DNA of 64,000 nt from Hamadaea sp. (GCF_013362815.1 NZ_JABFVK010000076.1:1-64000); one strand, 5' to 3'; numbered from the stretch's first letter, positions 28,043 through 36,878 are shown. Program-made: numbers and translations. Notes: a model not told the origin generated them from the sequence alone.

Positions 28043-28990
28043 ATGACGCAGGCCGATTCGCCCTCCACCCTCGGCACCACCATCGATTACGACGCCAACG
28101 GCTACGACTATCAGCAGTACTGGCAAGGCCGGGACTACGAACTCTGGGCCGAAGACCGGGCGCTGCGCCGGCTGGTGCCCCGGCTGGGTGCGTACCGGTG
28201 GTTCGTGGACCTCGGCGGCGCGTTCGGCCGCAACTCGGGCTACTACCTCCCGAACGCCGACCGCGCGGTGATCCTCGACTACTCCGCGACCAACCTCACC
28301 AACGCCGCACGCCGCCATCCCGAGGCGGTCGCCTCCGGCCGGCTCGGCCTCGTCCGGTGCGACCTCAACGCCATCCCGTTCGCCGATCTGGCCTTCGACA
28401 GTGGGATGGTCATCCGCGTACTGCACCACCTGTCCGACGTCGACGGCGCGCTCGCCGAGATGGGCCGCATCGTCCGGTCGTCGTGGCTGGTCGACGTGCC
28501 GATCAAGCACCACCTGCTCGGTCTCGTCCGGGGCGCCGCGACCGGCCGTCTCCGGCAGATCCGCTCGGCCGAGCCGCTGATCACCGGGGCGAGCGACGAG
28601 AAGTACTTCAACTTCCAGCTGGACGCCGTCCGGGACCGGCTGACCGGCATCGGCTTCCAGACCCGCCTCGGCGCCAGCGCCAACAACTTCCGCCGTTGGG
28701 AGAGCCGGGTCCCCGACCAGGTCGCCCGGTACGCCCGCCCGCTCGTCCAAGGCATGGAAGCCGCGACGCAGGGCCTCGGCAAGGGCTGGCTGGGCCCGTC
28801 CCAGCTCGTCCTCGCCACCCGGGTGCCCGCCGTCGACTCGCCGTACGCCCCGTCTGCCGACGAGTCGTTCACCGATCGCATGGCGTGCCCGTCCTGCCGC
28901 GGCGCGCTCGCCTTCTCGGCGGACAGTGCTACCTGCTCGCCCTGCTCACGGAGCTATCCGAAGTCCGGCCCGTTCTGGGACTTCGTCTAG
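28043..28990 (+). CDS. Class I SAM-dependent methyltransferase with C-terminal zinc ribbon
   Basis: 315 residues. SAM-binding motif I is FVDLGGAFGRNSGYY; the acidic ribose-binding position is VILDYSATNL, and motif IV-V is DSGMVIRVLHHLSD. After a helical ~150-residue insert, the last ~30 residues (ACPSCRGAL and CSPCSRSYP) form a Trm112-like four-cysteine zinc ribbon, expected for binding metal or partners. Similar ribbon-containing methyltransferases modify quinones, antibiotics or RNA; the substrate here is unknown. Convergent with the transglutaminase gene across a family A palindrome. Confidence 0.85.
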   Translation: MTQADSPSTLGTTIDYDANGYDYQQYWQGRDYELWAEDRALRRLVPRLGAYRWFVDLGGAFGRNSGYYLPNADRAVILDYSATNLTNAARRHPEAVASGRLGLVRCDLNAIPFADLAFDSGMVIRVLHHLSDVDGALAEMGRIVRSSWLVDVPIKHHLLGLVRGAATGRLRQIRSAEPLITGASDEKYFNFQLDAVRDRLTGIGFQTRLGASANNFRRWESRVPDQVARYARPLVQGMEAATQGLGKGWLGPSQLVLATRVPAVDSPYAPSADESFTDRMACPSCRGALAFSADSATCSPCSRSYPKSGPFWDFV

Positions 28991-29005
28991 GCGCCCGTTA
29001 CCTGG

Positions 29006-29061
29006 AGATCACGGTTATGCAGGCTTCCTAAGAGCCCGGGAAGCCTGCATAACCGTGATCT
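29006..29061. repeat. GATC-tipped palindrome, family A copy 2
   Basis: Arms of 23 bp at 29006-29028 and 29039-29061, beginning AGATCACGGTTATGCAGG, are perfectly complementary with a 10-nt loop. Compared with copy 1 (19941), several arm positions differ but both arms changed together, preserving pairing. It lies between convergent genes. Confidence 0.85.
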
Positions 29062-29066
29062 GGTGC

Positions 29067-29915
29067 CTACCGGAGGCGGGTGATGGTCACCGCGACCTGC
29101 TGTCCGGTCCCGCCCGCACCGGCGAACACCCCTTTGAGGGGTGGGACGTCGCCGTAGTCGCGACCTCGGCCGACGAGGACGTGACGTTCCCCGATGGGTA
29201 CGCCGTTCGTCGGGTCGAACGAGCGCCACTCGCCGGACCACCACTCGATCCAGGCATGGCTCTGCCCGACCACCCGTTCCCCCAGTGCGGCGTTCGGCGT
29301 CGGGTGCAGATACCCGGAGACGTAGCGTGCTGGTACGCCCATCGCCCGGAGCAGGGCGATCGCCAGGTGCGAGATGTCCTGGCATACGCCTTGGCGCTGG
29401 CGCCAGACCTGGACGGCGTCGGTGAGCACGCCCGTCGTTCCGGGCACGTATTCGATCTCTGTGCGGAGCATCTCGCAGACCGCTCGGGCGGCTTCGTCCG
29501 GCGTACGGTGAGAGCGGCGCAGTTCGGTCGCCGTCTCGGTGAGTTCGGCGTCCAGCGCTGTCCGGGGCGTGGACAACAGCAGTTCGGCCCATCGGTCGGT
29601 GATCGCTGGGGCGTTCACCTCCGCCCAACCTGGGCCGTCAGCGTGGACCGCAGCGGGGCTGGAGGTCTCCACCACCGATTCGGCCACGACTTCCAGGGTC
29701 GCGTGCGGAACGTGCACGTCGAACGCGGTGACCAAGGTGCCCCAGTAATCGTGGTACTGAAAGGTCCGCGCCGAGGGCCGGACGGCAACCGAGGATTGCA
29801 GGACGATCTGGCGGGCGTCGGTGCCGGGGACCATCCGGGCCTCGTTGTAGGAGGAGACCACCGGACCGGCGTATTCGAACCCGGTGTGGTGCTCGACGCG
29901 TACTCGCCAGCCCAT
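29067..29915 (-). CDS. Transglutaminase-like cysteine protease family protein
   Basis: 282 residues. The N-terminal half is a beta-rich transglutaminase N domain (RVEHHTGFEYAGPVV). The catalytic core shows the Cys in RQGVCQDISHLAIALLRAMG (about residue 175), the His in GQSHAWIEWW and the Asp in FDPTNG, as in COG1305 proteins. ATG 29915 overlaps the previous stop by 1 nt (TGATG), so it is coupled to the alpha-E gene. This trio (ATP-grasp, alpha-E, transglutaminase) is a widely conserved bacterial cassette predicted to form and cleave peptide bonds; its substrate is unknown. Confidence 0.92.
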   Translation of the reverse strand: MGWRVRVEHHTGFEYAGPVVSSYNEARMVPGTDARQIVLQSSVAVRPSARTFQYHDYWGTLVTAFDVHVPHATLEVVAESVVETSSPAAVHADGPGWAEVNAPAITDRWAELLLSTPRTALDAELTETATELRRSHRTPDEAARAVCEMLRTEIEYVPGTTGVLTDAVQVWRQRQGVCQDISHLAIALLRAMGVPARYVSGYLHPTPNAALGERVVGQSHAWIEWWSGEWRSFDPTNGVPIGERHVLVGRGRDYGDVPPLKGVFAGAGGTGQQVAVTITRLR

Positions 29916-30853
29916 CACGCCACCGCCTTCGCGCTCCAGGCGACTGCCGCAGTCTGCCGGAAGTATCGGCCCGAGACCGCCTCGTTCACCTGGGAGCAGC
30001 TCCGCTCCAGGCCGGCGAGGACGGCCGGGAGGTCGTCGAGCAAGTGATCCGGCGACCGGTACGCGAGATCGGTGCGGGCGCGGCCGAGGATGCGCTGTGC
30101 TTCGGTGCCGACACCGACGCGGCCCCGGCCCGGCTCCAACTCGGCCAGGCAGTTCTCGGCACTGACCAGCGCGGCCAGCACCGATCGCGGGAACAACCGG
30201 TCCAGCAGCAGGAACTCGGCTGCGTGCCGATCGCTCAGCGACCCGCGGTACGTCCGTAGATAGGTCTCCCAAGCGCCGCAACTTCGGAGCAGCATCAGCC
30301 AGCTCGGGATGCTGCCGCCGGCTCGCGTATGCGTCGACAGCAGGCGGGCGGTCATGTCGACCCGTTCCACACTCCGGCCGAGCACCAGGAACAGCCAGCC
30401 TTCGTCACGGCTCATCGTGGCGTCCGCCAACCCGGCCAGCACGCTGCATCTTTCGCGTACCCATTGGAAGAAGGCGTGCACGCCGCGGACCTCGATCCGC
30501 GCGCGGGCGTCGCCCAGACCGAGCCACGTGGTGTTGAGGCATTCCCACATCTCGGAGCTGACGGTCTCGCGGCAGCCGCGGGCGTTCTCCCGCGCGGCGG
30601 CGAGCGCGCCGAGGACCGAGCTGGGGTCGCCGCGGTCGAGGCCGAGCCGTTCGACGACGGCGGTCAGACCCACGGCCTCCTGCGCGACCTGCACGCCCAT
30701 GACGGACAGCAGGGAGCGGCAGGCCCGCTCCTCGTCGGTCCACGGATCCTGCAGCATCCGGTGCAGGTGGACGTCGAGAATGCGCGCGGTGTCCTCGGCC
30801 CGCTCGACGTAGCGGCCGATCCAGTAGAGCGACTCGGCGATGCGGCTCAGCAC
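29915..30853 (-). CDS. Alpha-E domain-containing protein (DUF403)
   Basis: 312 residues, GTG start. It begins with the family signature MLSRIAESLYWIGRYVERAEDTAR and is predicted entirely alpha-helical, with RDEGWLFLVLGRSVERVDMTARLL in the middle, a second copy of the E-R-x-D/E pattern. The role is unknown; it is always found beside circularly permuted ATP-grasp enzymes, here overlapping that gene by 7 bp and the transglutaminase gene by 1 bp, so the three proteins are probably produced in fixed proportion. Confidence 0.92.
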   Translation of the reverse strand: MLSRIAESLYWIGRYVERAEDTARILDVHLHRMLQDPWTDEERACRSLLSVMGVQVAQEAVGLTAVVERLGLDRGDPSSVLGALAAARENARGCRETVSSEMWECLNTTWLGLGDARARIEVRGVHAFFQWVRERCSVLAGLADATMSRDEGWLFLVLGRSVERVDMTARLLSTHTRAGGSIPSWLMLLRSCGAWETYLRTYRGSLSDRHAAEFLLLDRLFPRSVLAALVSAENCLAELEPGRGRVGVGTEAQRILGRARTDLAYRSPDHLLDDLPAVLAGLERSCSQVNEAVSGRYFRQTAAVAWSAKAVA

Positions 30854-32412
30854 GACGTCACCGCCTGCTGCTGTTGCTGTTGCTGCTGCGCCAGGCCGCC
30901 GATGCCCGGGCCGGGATCCGGGAGGGCCGATTCCAGCGGCGGCGGCTCGGGCGCGCGCTGCATGGGCACCGGCATCCCGGACTCCGTGACCACCCAGGTG
31001 TCCTTGGAACCGCCGCCCTGGCTGGAGTTCACCACCAGCGCACCCTCCGGCAACGCCACCCGGGTGAGCCCGCCCGGCAGGACCGATATGGTCGTGCCGT
31101 CGTTCACCGCGAACGGCCGCAGATCGACGTGCCGCGGCCGCAACCGGTCGCCGATCAGCGTCGGCACGGTCGACAGGCGTACCTCGCGTTGTGCGATCCA
31201 GCCGCGCGGGTCGACCTCGATCCGCTGGGCGACCGCCGCCAACTGCTCCTCGGTCGCGGCCGAGCCGATCACGATGCCCGCGCCGCCCGACCCGTCGACC
31301 GGCTTGAGCACGAGCTGATCCAACCGGCTCAGCACGTCGGCGCGAACCTCCGGGTCGTCCAGCCGATAAGTCTCCACATTGGGCAGAATCGGCTCTTCGT
31401 TGAGGTAGTAGCGGATGAGGTCCGGCACGTACGTGTAGAGCAGCTTGTCGTCGGCGACGCCGTTGCCCACGGCGTTCGCGAGCGTCACCTTGCCCGCGCG
31501 CGCCGCGTTGAGCAGCCCGGCACAGCCCAGCACCGAATCCGCGCGGAACTGCACCGGATCGAGGAACTCGTCGTCGACCCGCCGGTAGATCACGTCCACC
31601 CGCCGCTCACCCGCCGTCGTGCGCATGGCCACCTCATTGCCCACGCAGATCAGGTCCCGGCCCTCGACCAGCTCGACGCCCATCTCCCGGGCCAGCAACG
31701 CGTGCTCGAAATAAGCAGAGTTGTGTACGCCGGGAGTCAGCACCACGACCGTCGGTTCGTCCATCCCCGACGCCGCCCGCAATGCTCGCAGCAACAGCGC
31801 CGGGTACGCCTCGACCGGCTGAATGCGGGTGGCCGCGAATACCTCGGGCAGTACGTGGGCCATCGCACGACGGTTCTCCATCACGTAGGAGACCCCGGAC
31901 GGGATGCGTACGTTGTCCTCCAGGACTCGGAAGTCGCCTTGTTCGTCGCGGATCAAGTCCACGCCCGCCACGTGGACGCGTACGCCGTTGGCGGGGACGA
32001 CTCCGGCCGCCTCTCGGTGAAAGTGGGCACTCGTCACCACGAGACGGCGCGGCACCACCCCGTCGGCGAGCACCTGACCCGGTCCGTAGACGTCGGCCAG
32101 AAACGCCTCCAGCGCGCGTACGCGTTGGACCACACCGGATTCGACGTGCCGCCACTGAGCGGCGGCGATGATCCGGGGGATGATGTCGAGCGGGAACGGC
32201 CGCTCGACGCCGCCGAGAGCGAACGTGATGCCCTGGTCGAGGAAGGCCCGGGCCAGCACGTCGGCCCGGACCCGCAGATCGCTGCCGGCGAGCGGCCGCA
32301 AGGTGGCGTGCAACGCGTCGTAGTCGGCGCGGGGAAGACCGGGGGCGTCGAACATCTCGTCCCAGACGGTCCCGGGCGCGCCGAGCGGGTAGTCCTCGAA
32401 AAGGTCCGCCAT
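30847..32412 (-). CDS. Circularly permuted type 2 ATP-grasp protein
   Basis: 521 residues. Features of the COG2308 family include VLTPGVHNSAYFEHALLA, DVIYRRVDDEFLDP, VANAVGNG-like LANAVGNGVADDKLLYTYVP and LVLKPVDGSGGAGIVIG (nucleotide-binding strand and glycine loop). ATP-grasp enzymes ligate a carboxylate to an amine. The extreme C-terminus carries eight consecutive glutamines before AVTSC; this CAG/CAA run lies in the 7-bp-overlap zone with the alpha-E gene and is unusual in a bacterial enzyme. The ATG lies 6 nt behind a TAGCGT box. Confidence 0.93.
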   Translation of the reverse strand: MADLFEDYPLGAPGTVWDEMFDAPGLPRADYDALHATLRPLAGSDLRVRADVLARAFLDQGITFALGGVERPFPLDIIPRIIAAAQWRHVESGVVQRVRALEAFLADVYGPGQVLADGVVPRRLVVTSAHFHREAAGVVPANGVRVHVAGVDLIRDEQGDFRVLEDNVRIPSGVSYVMENRRAMAHVLPEVFAATRIQPVEAYPALLLRALRAASGMDEPTVVVLTPGVHNSAYFEHALLAREMGVELVEGRDLICVGNEVAMRTTAGERRVDVIYRRVDDEFLDPVQFRADSVLGCAGLLNAARAGKVTLANAVGNGVADDKLLYTYVPDLIRYYLNEEPILPNVETYRLDDPEVRADVLSRLDQLVLKPVDGSGGAGIVIGSAATEEQLAAVAQRIEVDPRGWIAQREVRLSTVPTLIGDRLRPRHVDLRPFAVNDGTTISVLPGGLTRVALPEGALVVNSSQGGGSKDTWVVTESGMPVPMQRAPEPPPLESALPDPGPGIGGLAQQQQQQQQAVTSC

Positions 32413-32418
32413 GCCCAG

Positions 32419-32424
32419 ACGCTA
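32419..32424 (-). promoter_or_regulatory. -10 box TAGCGT for the ATP-grasp cassette
   Basis: On the minus strand TAGCGT ends 6 nt before the ATG at 32412, so the three-gene cassette probably begins as a leaderless transcript. Confidence 0.5.
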
Positions 32425-32490
32425 CGCGCAGTGCGTTGCAAATAGGTAAATCCGCTCACGTCGTGGACGCGTTTTGCGTTCGCTCCGGCG

Positions 32491-33894
32491 CTAGTCGGTC
32501 TGGTGCTGCATGAGCTGCCGAGCGGCCTCGGCGATGGAGCCGGACAGCGACGGGTAGATCGTGATGGTGTGCGCGACCTGATCCACCGTGAGGTGGTTCT
32601 CCACCGCCAAGGCGATCGGCATGATCAGCTCGCTGGCCTTGGGCGACACCACGACGCCGCCGACGACCTGCCCGGAGGCGGGCCGGCAGAAGAGCTTGAT
32701 GAAGCCGTCCTCGATGCCGGCCATCTTCGCCCGGGCGTTGCCGCTCAGCGGCAGCATGACCTCCCGGGCCGGTACCTTTCCGCTGATCACCGCCTCCTGG
32801 CTCACGCCGACGGTGGCCAGCTCGGGATCGGTGAAAACGTTGGCCGCGACCGTCTTGAGGCGCAGCGGCGCGACGGCCTCACCCAGCGCGTGCCACATGG
32901 CGATCCGGCCCTGCATCGCCGCCACACTGGCGAGCGGCAGTACGCCGGTGCAGTCGCCGGCGGCGTAGATGCCGGGCACGTTCGTCCGGGAGACGCGGTC
33001 CACCGAGACGTAGCCGCCCGGTGCGACGGCGACGCCGTACTCGACCAGCCCCAGGTCGGCGGTGTTCGGCACCGACCCCACTGCCATCAGGCAGTGCGAA
33101 CCGGTCACGGTGCGGCCGTCGGCCAACGCCACCTCGACCGTGTCGCCGACACGGCGTACGGCCGAGGCTCTGGAATTGTTCATGATCTGCATGCCGCGGG
33201 CCCGGAAGACCCGCTCGATGGCCATGGCCGCGTCAGCGTCTTCGTGCGGCATGACGCGGTCGCGGCTGGAGACCAGGGTGACCTGCACCCCCATGGCCAG
33301 GTACGCCGACGCGAACTCGGCGCCGGTGACGCCGGAGCCCACCACGATCAGATGCTCGGGCAGGGCGGGCAGGTCGTAGACCTGACGCCAGGTCAGGATG
33401 CGCTCGCCGTCCGGCTCGGCGTCGGCGAGGATGCGCGGCGTCGCCCCGGTCGCGATGAGCACCGTCCCGGCATCGATCGAATACTCTGCGTGATCGCCGG
33501 AGGGCTTGATGTGGATCTTGTGCCGATGGCCGAGGGAGTCCTCACCGAGCCGCGCGCGTCCGTGAACGACGCTTACGCCCGCCTTTATCAACTTGGTATG
33601 AATGTCCGTCGACTGCGCGGCGGCGAGACGCTTCACCCGTTCGTGCACGGCCGGCGCGTCGACGGTGATGGCTTCCAGCCCGTCCGAGTGGATGCCGAAC
33701 CCTTCGGTGTCGCGATAGCCGGTGACCACGTCTGAGCTGGCGATGAAGGTCTTCGACGGTACGCAGTCGTGCAGGACGCAGGCACCGCCTGCGCCGTCCG
33801 CCTCGACCACGGTGACATCCGCGTCGAGTTGCGCGGCGACGAGCGCCGCCTCATAGCCGGCCGGTCCCCCACCGATGATCACAATCCGGTTCAC
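32491..33894 (-). CDS. lpdA: NAD(P)H quinone reductase / flavoprotein disulphide reductase family (LpdA-like)
   Basis: 467 residues from GTG 33894 behind AGGGGAAA. An N-terminal FAD-binding GGGPAGYEAA, the CxxxxC pair (Cys39, Cys44 in GGACVLHDCVPSK), an NAD(P)-binding GSGVTGAEFAS and GIYAAGDCTG give the class I disulphide reductase fold. The C-terminal catalytic His-Glu pair of true dihydrolipoamide dehydrogenases is absent: the segment reads ITIYPSLSGSIAEAA, with Tyr and Gly at those positions. That is also a feature of the M. tuberculosis LpdA (Rv3303c) type, described as a quinone reductase. Unlike that protein, both redox cysteines are present here. Confidence 0.85.
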   Translation of the reverse strand: MNRIVIIGGGPAGYEAALVAAQLDADVTVVEADGAGGACVLHDCVPSKTFIASSDVVTGYRDTEGFGIHSDGLEAITVDAPAVHERVKRLAAAQSTDIHTKLIKAGVSVVHGRARLGEDSLGHRHKIHIKPSGDHAEYSIDAGTVLIATGATPRILADAEPDGERILTWRQVYDLPALPEHLIVVGSGVTGAEFASAYLAMGVQVTLVSSRDRVMPHEDADAAMAIERVFRARGMQIMNNSRASAVRRVGDTVEVALADGRTVTGSHCLMAVGSVPNTADLGLVEYGVAVAPGGYVSVDRVSRTNVPGIYAAGDCTGVLPLASVAAMQGRIAMWHALGEAVAPLRLKTVAANVFTDPELATVGVSQEAVISGKVPAREVMLPLSGNARAKMAGIEDGFIKLFCRPASGQVVGGVVVSPKASELIMPIALAVENHLTVDQVAHTITIYPSLSGSIAEAARQLMQHQTD

Positions 33895-33996
33895 GGCGAT
33901 TTTCCCCTGTTTGTCCACACGGTCGTCTGAGCGTCTTTCGAGCCCGCGCGACATGCGACACGCCACGCCATATTCTCTCGTACGCCCCAGGCGGAC

Positions 33997-34002
33997 TATC
34001 GT
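33997..34002 (+). promoter_or_regulatory. -10 box TATCGT for the GGCT-like gene
   Basis: TATCGT ends 7 nt before the GTG at 34010, in the divergent gap with the flavin reductase gene. Confidence 0.45.
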
Positions 34003-34009
34003 CATCGCC

Positions 34010-34465
34010 GTGCGTCATTACGCTGCGTACGGCTCCAACCTCGACCCCGCCCGAATGCGAGCCTACTGCCCGCACTCGCCGATGGTCGGCGTGGGCTGGC
34101 TGGAAGGTTGGCGAATCACCTTCGCCGGCGAAGAGGTCATCGGGTGGGAGGGCGCCGTCACGACGATCGTCGAGTCGCCGGGCGACCGTGTCTTCGTGTC
34201 GCTCTACGACGTGCATCCCTGGGACGAGTCGCAACTCGACGAGGTCGAGGGCGTCGTCGCGGGGACCTACCGCAAGCTGCACGTGCGCGTGCACGCGCTG
34301 GACGGGGACGTCACCGCCTGGGTCTACGTCTTCAACGGGTACGAGGGCGGCCTGCCGACGGTCTGGTATCTGAACGAGATCGCGAACGCCGCCGCCAAGG
34401 CCGGCGCCCCCGACGATTACGTCGCGGACCTCCGGGCGCGGCCGACGCGCAACAACTCGATCTGA
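34010..34465 (+). CDS. Gamma-glutamylcyclotransferase-like family protein
   Basis: 151 residues from GTG 34010. It opens with HYAAYGSNLDPARM, the substrate-loop YGSNL motif of the GGCT/AIG2 fold, and continues with EDVHPWDESQLDEVEG-like SLYDVHPWDE and DEVEGVVAGTYRK, in which the Glu of VEG is the general acid-base. The C-terminus has TVWYLNEIANAAAKAG. GGCT enzymes release 5-oxoproline from gamma-glutamyl compounds; the substrate of this subgroup is not established. Convergent with the next gene. Confidence 0.88.
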   Translation: MRHYAAYGSNLDPARMRAYCPHSPMVGVGWLEGWRITFAGEEVIGWEGAVTTIVESPGDRVFVSLYDVHPWDESQLDEVEGVVAGTYRKLHVRVHALDGDVTAWVYVFNGYEGGLPTVWYLNEIANAAAKAGAPDDYVADLRARPTRNNSI

Positions 34466-34466
34466 C

Positions 34467-34491
34467 CCGCCCGCCGGTCAGAAGCGGGCGG
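34467..34491. terminator. Weak hairpin between convergent genes
   Basis: CCGCCCGC (34467-34474) pairs with GCGGGCGG (34484-34491). It overlaps the last codons of the minus-strand gene. There is no T-tract, so termination activity is uncertain. Confidence 0.4.
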
Positions 34492-35242
34492 AGAGGCCGA
34501 GCTGGGCGGGCTGGACCACCCGAGCCAGCCCGACCAGCAGTTCCAGCCATTCGTCGCGTTCCAGGCCCGTGAGGGCGGTCAGCGCACCGGCCACGATCCG
34601 GTCGGCGACCGCGTTTGCCCAGGCGCGCCGCCGGGCCAGGTGCCCGACGGCCGGAAAGGGCGGCTGCCACCCGTACGCCACGGCTCCGGCTTCGCCTTCG
34701 GGTCCGGAGAGCAGCGCCTGAACCGGGGACAGTCCGGCGGCTGCCTGTGCCACCAGGGCGGCCCCGGCCCGCAGTTCGGTGAGCAGGTACAGGCATACGC
34801 CGGCGAGTTCGGCCGGGGCGTCGTCGGGGACGGGCATCCGCCGCCAGGCCGCGTACAGGGGCAGGGCCGACGCGTCGGCATCCCGGAGGACCCGGCCGGT
34901 CAGCACCACGAACCTCGGCAGCCCGGGGAGGCCGGTCAACTCGTCCCGGCCCCAGCGGCAGCATTGCGCCATCCGCTCGGCGGCGATCGCGGGGACCGGC
35001 ATGACCGCCCGGGCCGACTCGTACGCGTCGCGTACGGCATCGGGGTGGATCAAGCCCATCGCCGCCGCCGCGACGTGGGAGTCGACGTCGCCGAGCGCGC
35101 CCGCCCGGCCGGCGACGGTGAACACCCAGGCCGACAGCCCCAGTTCCCGGGCATGCCGCAGGGTACGCGGGCACCGCGTCCACGCGCTCCCCAACGCCTC
35201 GATGCTTGGACGGCTGGCGGCCGCGGTCTGCTCCGGCGTCAC
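34478..35242 (-). CDS. SCO6745-like helical protein
   Basis: 254 residues from GTG 35242. Predicted nearly all helical. The pattern VAGRAGALGDVDSHVAAAAMGLIHPDAV followed later by PLYAAWRRMPVPDD and an Leu-rich LLTELRAGAALVAQAA segment resembles actinobacterial proteins of the SCO6745 family, which have no known biochemical role. The typical L-R-E-x-R-G-D motif of that family is replaced by LLTELRAG, so the match is partial. It lies downstream of the MBL hydrolase gene on the same strand with its own TAGTCT box. Confidence 0.55.
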   Translation of the reverse strand: MTPEQTAAASRPSIEALGSAWTRCPRTLRHARELGLSAWVFTVAGRAGALGDVDSHVAAAAMGLIHPDAVRDAYESARAVMPVPAIAAERMAQCCRWGRDELTGLPGLPRFVVLTGRVLRDADASALPLYAAWRRMPVPDDAPAELAGVCLYLLTELRAGAALVAQAAAGLSPVQALLSGPEGEAGAVAYGWQPPFPAVGHLARRRAWANAVADRIVAGALTALTGLERDEWLELLVGLARVVQPAQLGLSARF

Positions 35243-35250
35243 GCCAGAGA

Positions 35251-35256
35251 AGACTA
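35251..35256 (-). promoter_or_regulatory. -10 box TAGTCT for the SCO6745-like gene
   Basis: On the minus strand TAGTCT ends 8 nt before the GTG at 35242. It overlaps the last codons of the upstream MBL gene. Confidence 0.45.
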
Positions 35257-35886
35257 CGCGGTAACCGTCGTGCCCGGCTCGAGGCGGGAATAGGGGGCGA
35301 GGGCGAGCTTGGTGAGGCTGCCGTCCACCACCATGTGCCCGAACTCGTTGAGCAGTCCATCGTGGAGGGCGTACACCTGCCGCGGCGAAATGGCCCGGAT
35401 GAAGTCGACCGACTCCGACGCCTTCAGCCACGGCCCGCTCACCGGCACGAACAACGTCTCGACGTTCGCGCCCTCGGGCACGTCGAACGAATCGCCCGGG
35501 TGGTACACGGAGTCCTCGACGAGGAAGCCGAGGTTGGGCACCGGCGTCACCTCCGGATGCAGCAACGCGTGCAGCCCGCCGTAGGCCTTCACCCCGAAGC
35601 CGGCGGCGGAGAAGGCGTCGCCCGAGGACACCGTATGGGTGACGCCTTCCAGCTCGGCGAGCTTGGCGATGACGGCTTCGTGGGCGTACACCGCGACCGA
35701 CGGGCGCTTCGCCAGCGCGTCGGCCAGCTTGCCGACGTCCAGGTGGTCGAAGTGCTCGTGGGTGATCAGGATCGCGTCGACGCCGTCCAGCGCCGCCGGA
35801 TCCGCCCACGGCCCGGGGTCGATCACCAGGACCGCGCCGTCGCGCTCGATCCGGACACAGGAATGCTCGAACTTGGTCACTCTCAC
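35254..35886 (-). CDS. MBL-fold metal-dependent hydrolase
   Basis: 210 residues from a GTG. The metal-binding HxHxDH motif appears as THEHFDHLD (about residues 42-50), preceded by DPGPW and followed by GLHALLHP, VYHPGDSF and ALHDGL, the order of ligands in UlaG-like metallo-beta-lactamase proteins (COG2220). It is expected to be cytoplasmic, with a phosphoester- or lactone-type substrate that cannot be predicted. The start lies 7 nt behind TAAGCT. Confidence 0.9.
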   Translation of the reverse strand: MRVTKFEHSCVRIERDGAVLVIDPGPWADPAALDGVDAILITHEHFDHLDVGKLADALAKRPSVAVYAHEAVIAKLAELEGVTHTVSSGDAFSAAGFGVKAYGGLHALLHPEVTPVPNLGFLVEDSVYHPGDSFDVPEGANVETLFVPVSGPWLKASESVDFIRAISPRQVYALHDGLLNEFGHMVVDGSLTKLALAPYSRLEPGTTVTA

Positions 35887-35893
35887 GCCGATC

Positions 35894-35899
35894 AGCTTA
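35894..35899 (-). promoter_or_regulatory. -10 box TAAGCT for the MBL gene
   Basis: On the minus strand TAAGCT ends 7 nt before the GTG at 35886. Confidence 0.45.
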
Positions 35900-35933
35900 G
35901 GAACCGGCGGCTCCAGGCGCGCGTCATAGGCCC

Positions 35934-36878
35934 ATGTTGGTACGCCGAAAGACCGTAGCGCTCGCGTTGGCGGGCCTGGCGCTGGTGTTCGTCGCAGGTT
36001 GTGGCGCCAGCGATAAGAACTCGTCCGACAGTGGTGGAGCCGCTCCGGCGGTCAACCCGGAGGGCGTTGGGGACCTCGGGGCGAAAACCGCCAACGGGGC
36101 CGATCAGAGCACCACAAGCGGGCAGGGCAGCGGGCAGGTTCCCGAGGTGGGCCGGGCGATCGTCTACAACGGGCAGATCACCGTACGCGTCGACGACGTC
36201 GAGCTGGCCGCGCAACGGGTCCGGTCGGCCGCCACCGGTGTCGGCGGTTTCGTGGGCTCGGAGAAGAGCACCAGCGGGGGTTCCCGGGCGCAGTCCTCGA
36301 TCACGATCCGGGTGCCGGCCGACAAGTTCGACTCGGTCCTGGCCGACGCCGCCAAGCTCGGCAAGGAACTGGACCGCTCGGTGAACGCCGAGGACGTGAC
36401 GGCGACAGTCGTGGACTTGGAAGCCCGGATCAAGGCGCAACAGGCCAGTGTGGACAGCGTACGCCGGATGTTCGCGCAGGCCACGAAGCTCACGGAGATC
36501 GTGCAGCTCGAGCAGGAGCTGTCTCGCCGGCAGGCCGAGCTGGACGCCTTGCTGGCCAAGCAACGCCGCCTCGACGACCTCGTGAAGCTGTCCACCATCA
36601 CGGTGACGCTGGTCGGCCCGGATACGCCCTACGTGGAGCCCAAGACCGAGGATCCGTCGTTCTTCGGCGGGCTGAAGGCCGGCTGGAACACCTTCGTCGT
36701 CATCCTGAAGGTGGCGTCGGCCGTCCTCGGCTTCCTGCTGCCGTTCCTGATCGTCGCGGCCGTCGTCCTGGTGCCGCTCTGGTGGCTGCTCCGGCGTCGC
36801 CGGACCGCCCGACCGGTCGCCGTTGATCAAGGAGTCAAGGACGTCGACACGCCGACAGACGGAACCTTGGGTTCATGA
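35934..36878 (+). CDS. DUF4349 domain lipoprotein
   Basis: 314 residues. A signal sequence ends in the lipobox LVFVAGC. The DUF4349 domain begins with IVYNGQITVRVDDVE, has SSITIRVPADKFD and AEDVTATVVDLEARIKAQQASVDSVRRM, and then a predicted coiled coil (about 165-215). A C-terminal membrane helix (about 250-280) follows with a short basic tail. The last ~18 codons and the stop codon lie within the family C palindrome at 36822-36883, so the natural C-terminus was probably altered by that element. Function unknown. Confidence 0.85.
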   Translation: MLVRRKTVALALAGLALVFVAGCGASDKNSSDSGGAAPAVNPEGVGDLGAKTANGADQSTTSGQGSGQVPEVGRAIVYNGQITVRVDDVELAAQRVRSAATGVGGFVGSEKSTSGGSRAQSSITIRVPADKFDSVLADAAKLGKELDRSVNAEDVTATVVDLEARIKAQQASVDSVRRMFAQATKLTEIVQLEQELSRRQAELDALLAKQRRLDDLVKLSTITVTLVGPDTPYVEPKTEDPSFFGGLKAGWNTFVVILKVASAVLGFLLPFLIVAAVVLVPLWWLLRRRRTARPVAVDQGVKDVDTPTDGTLGS

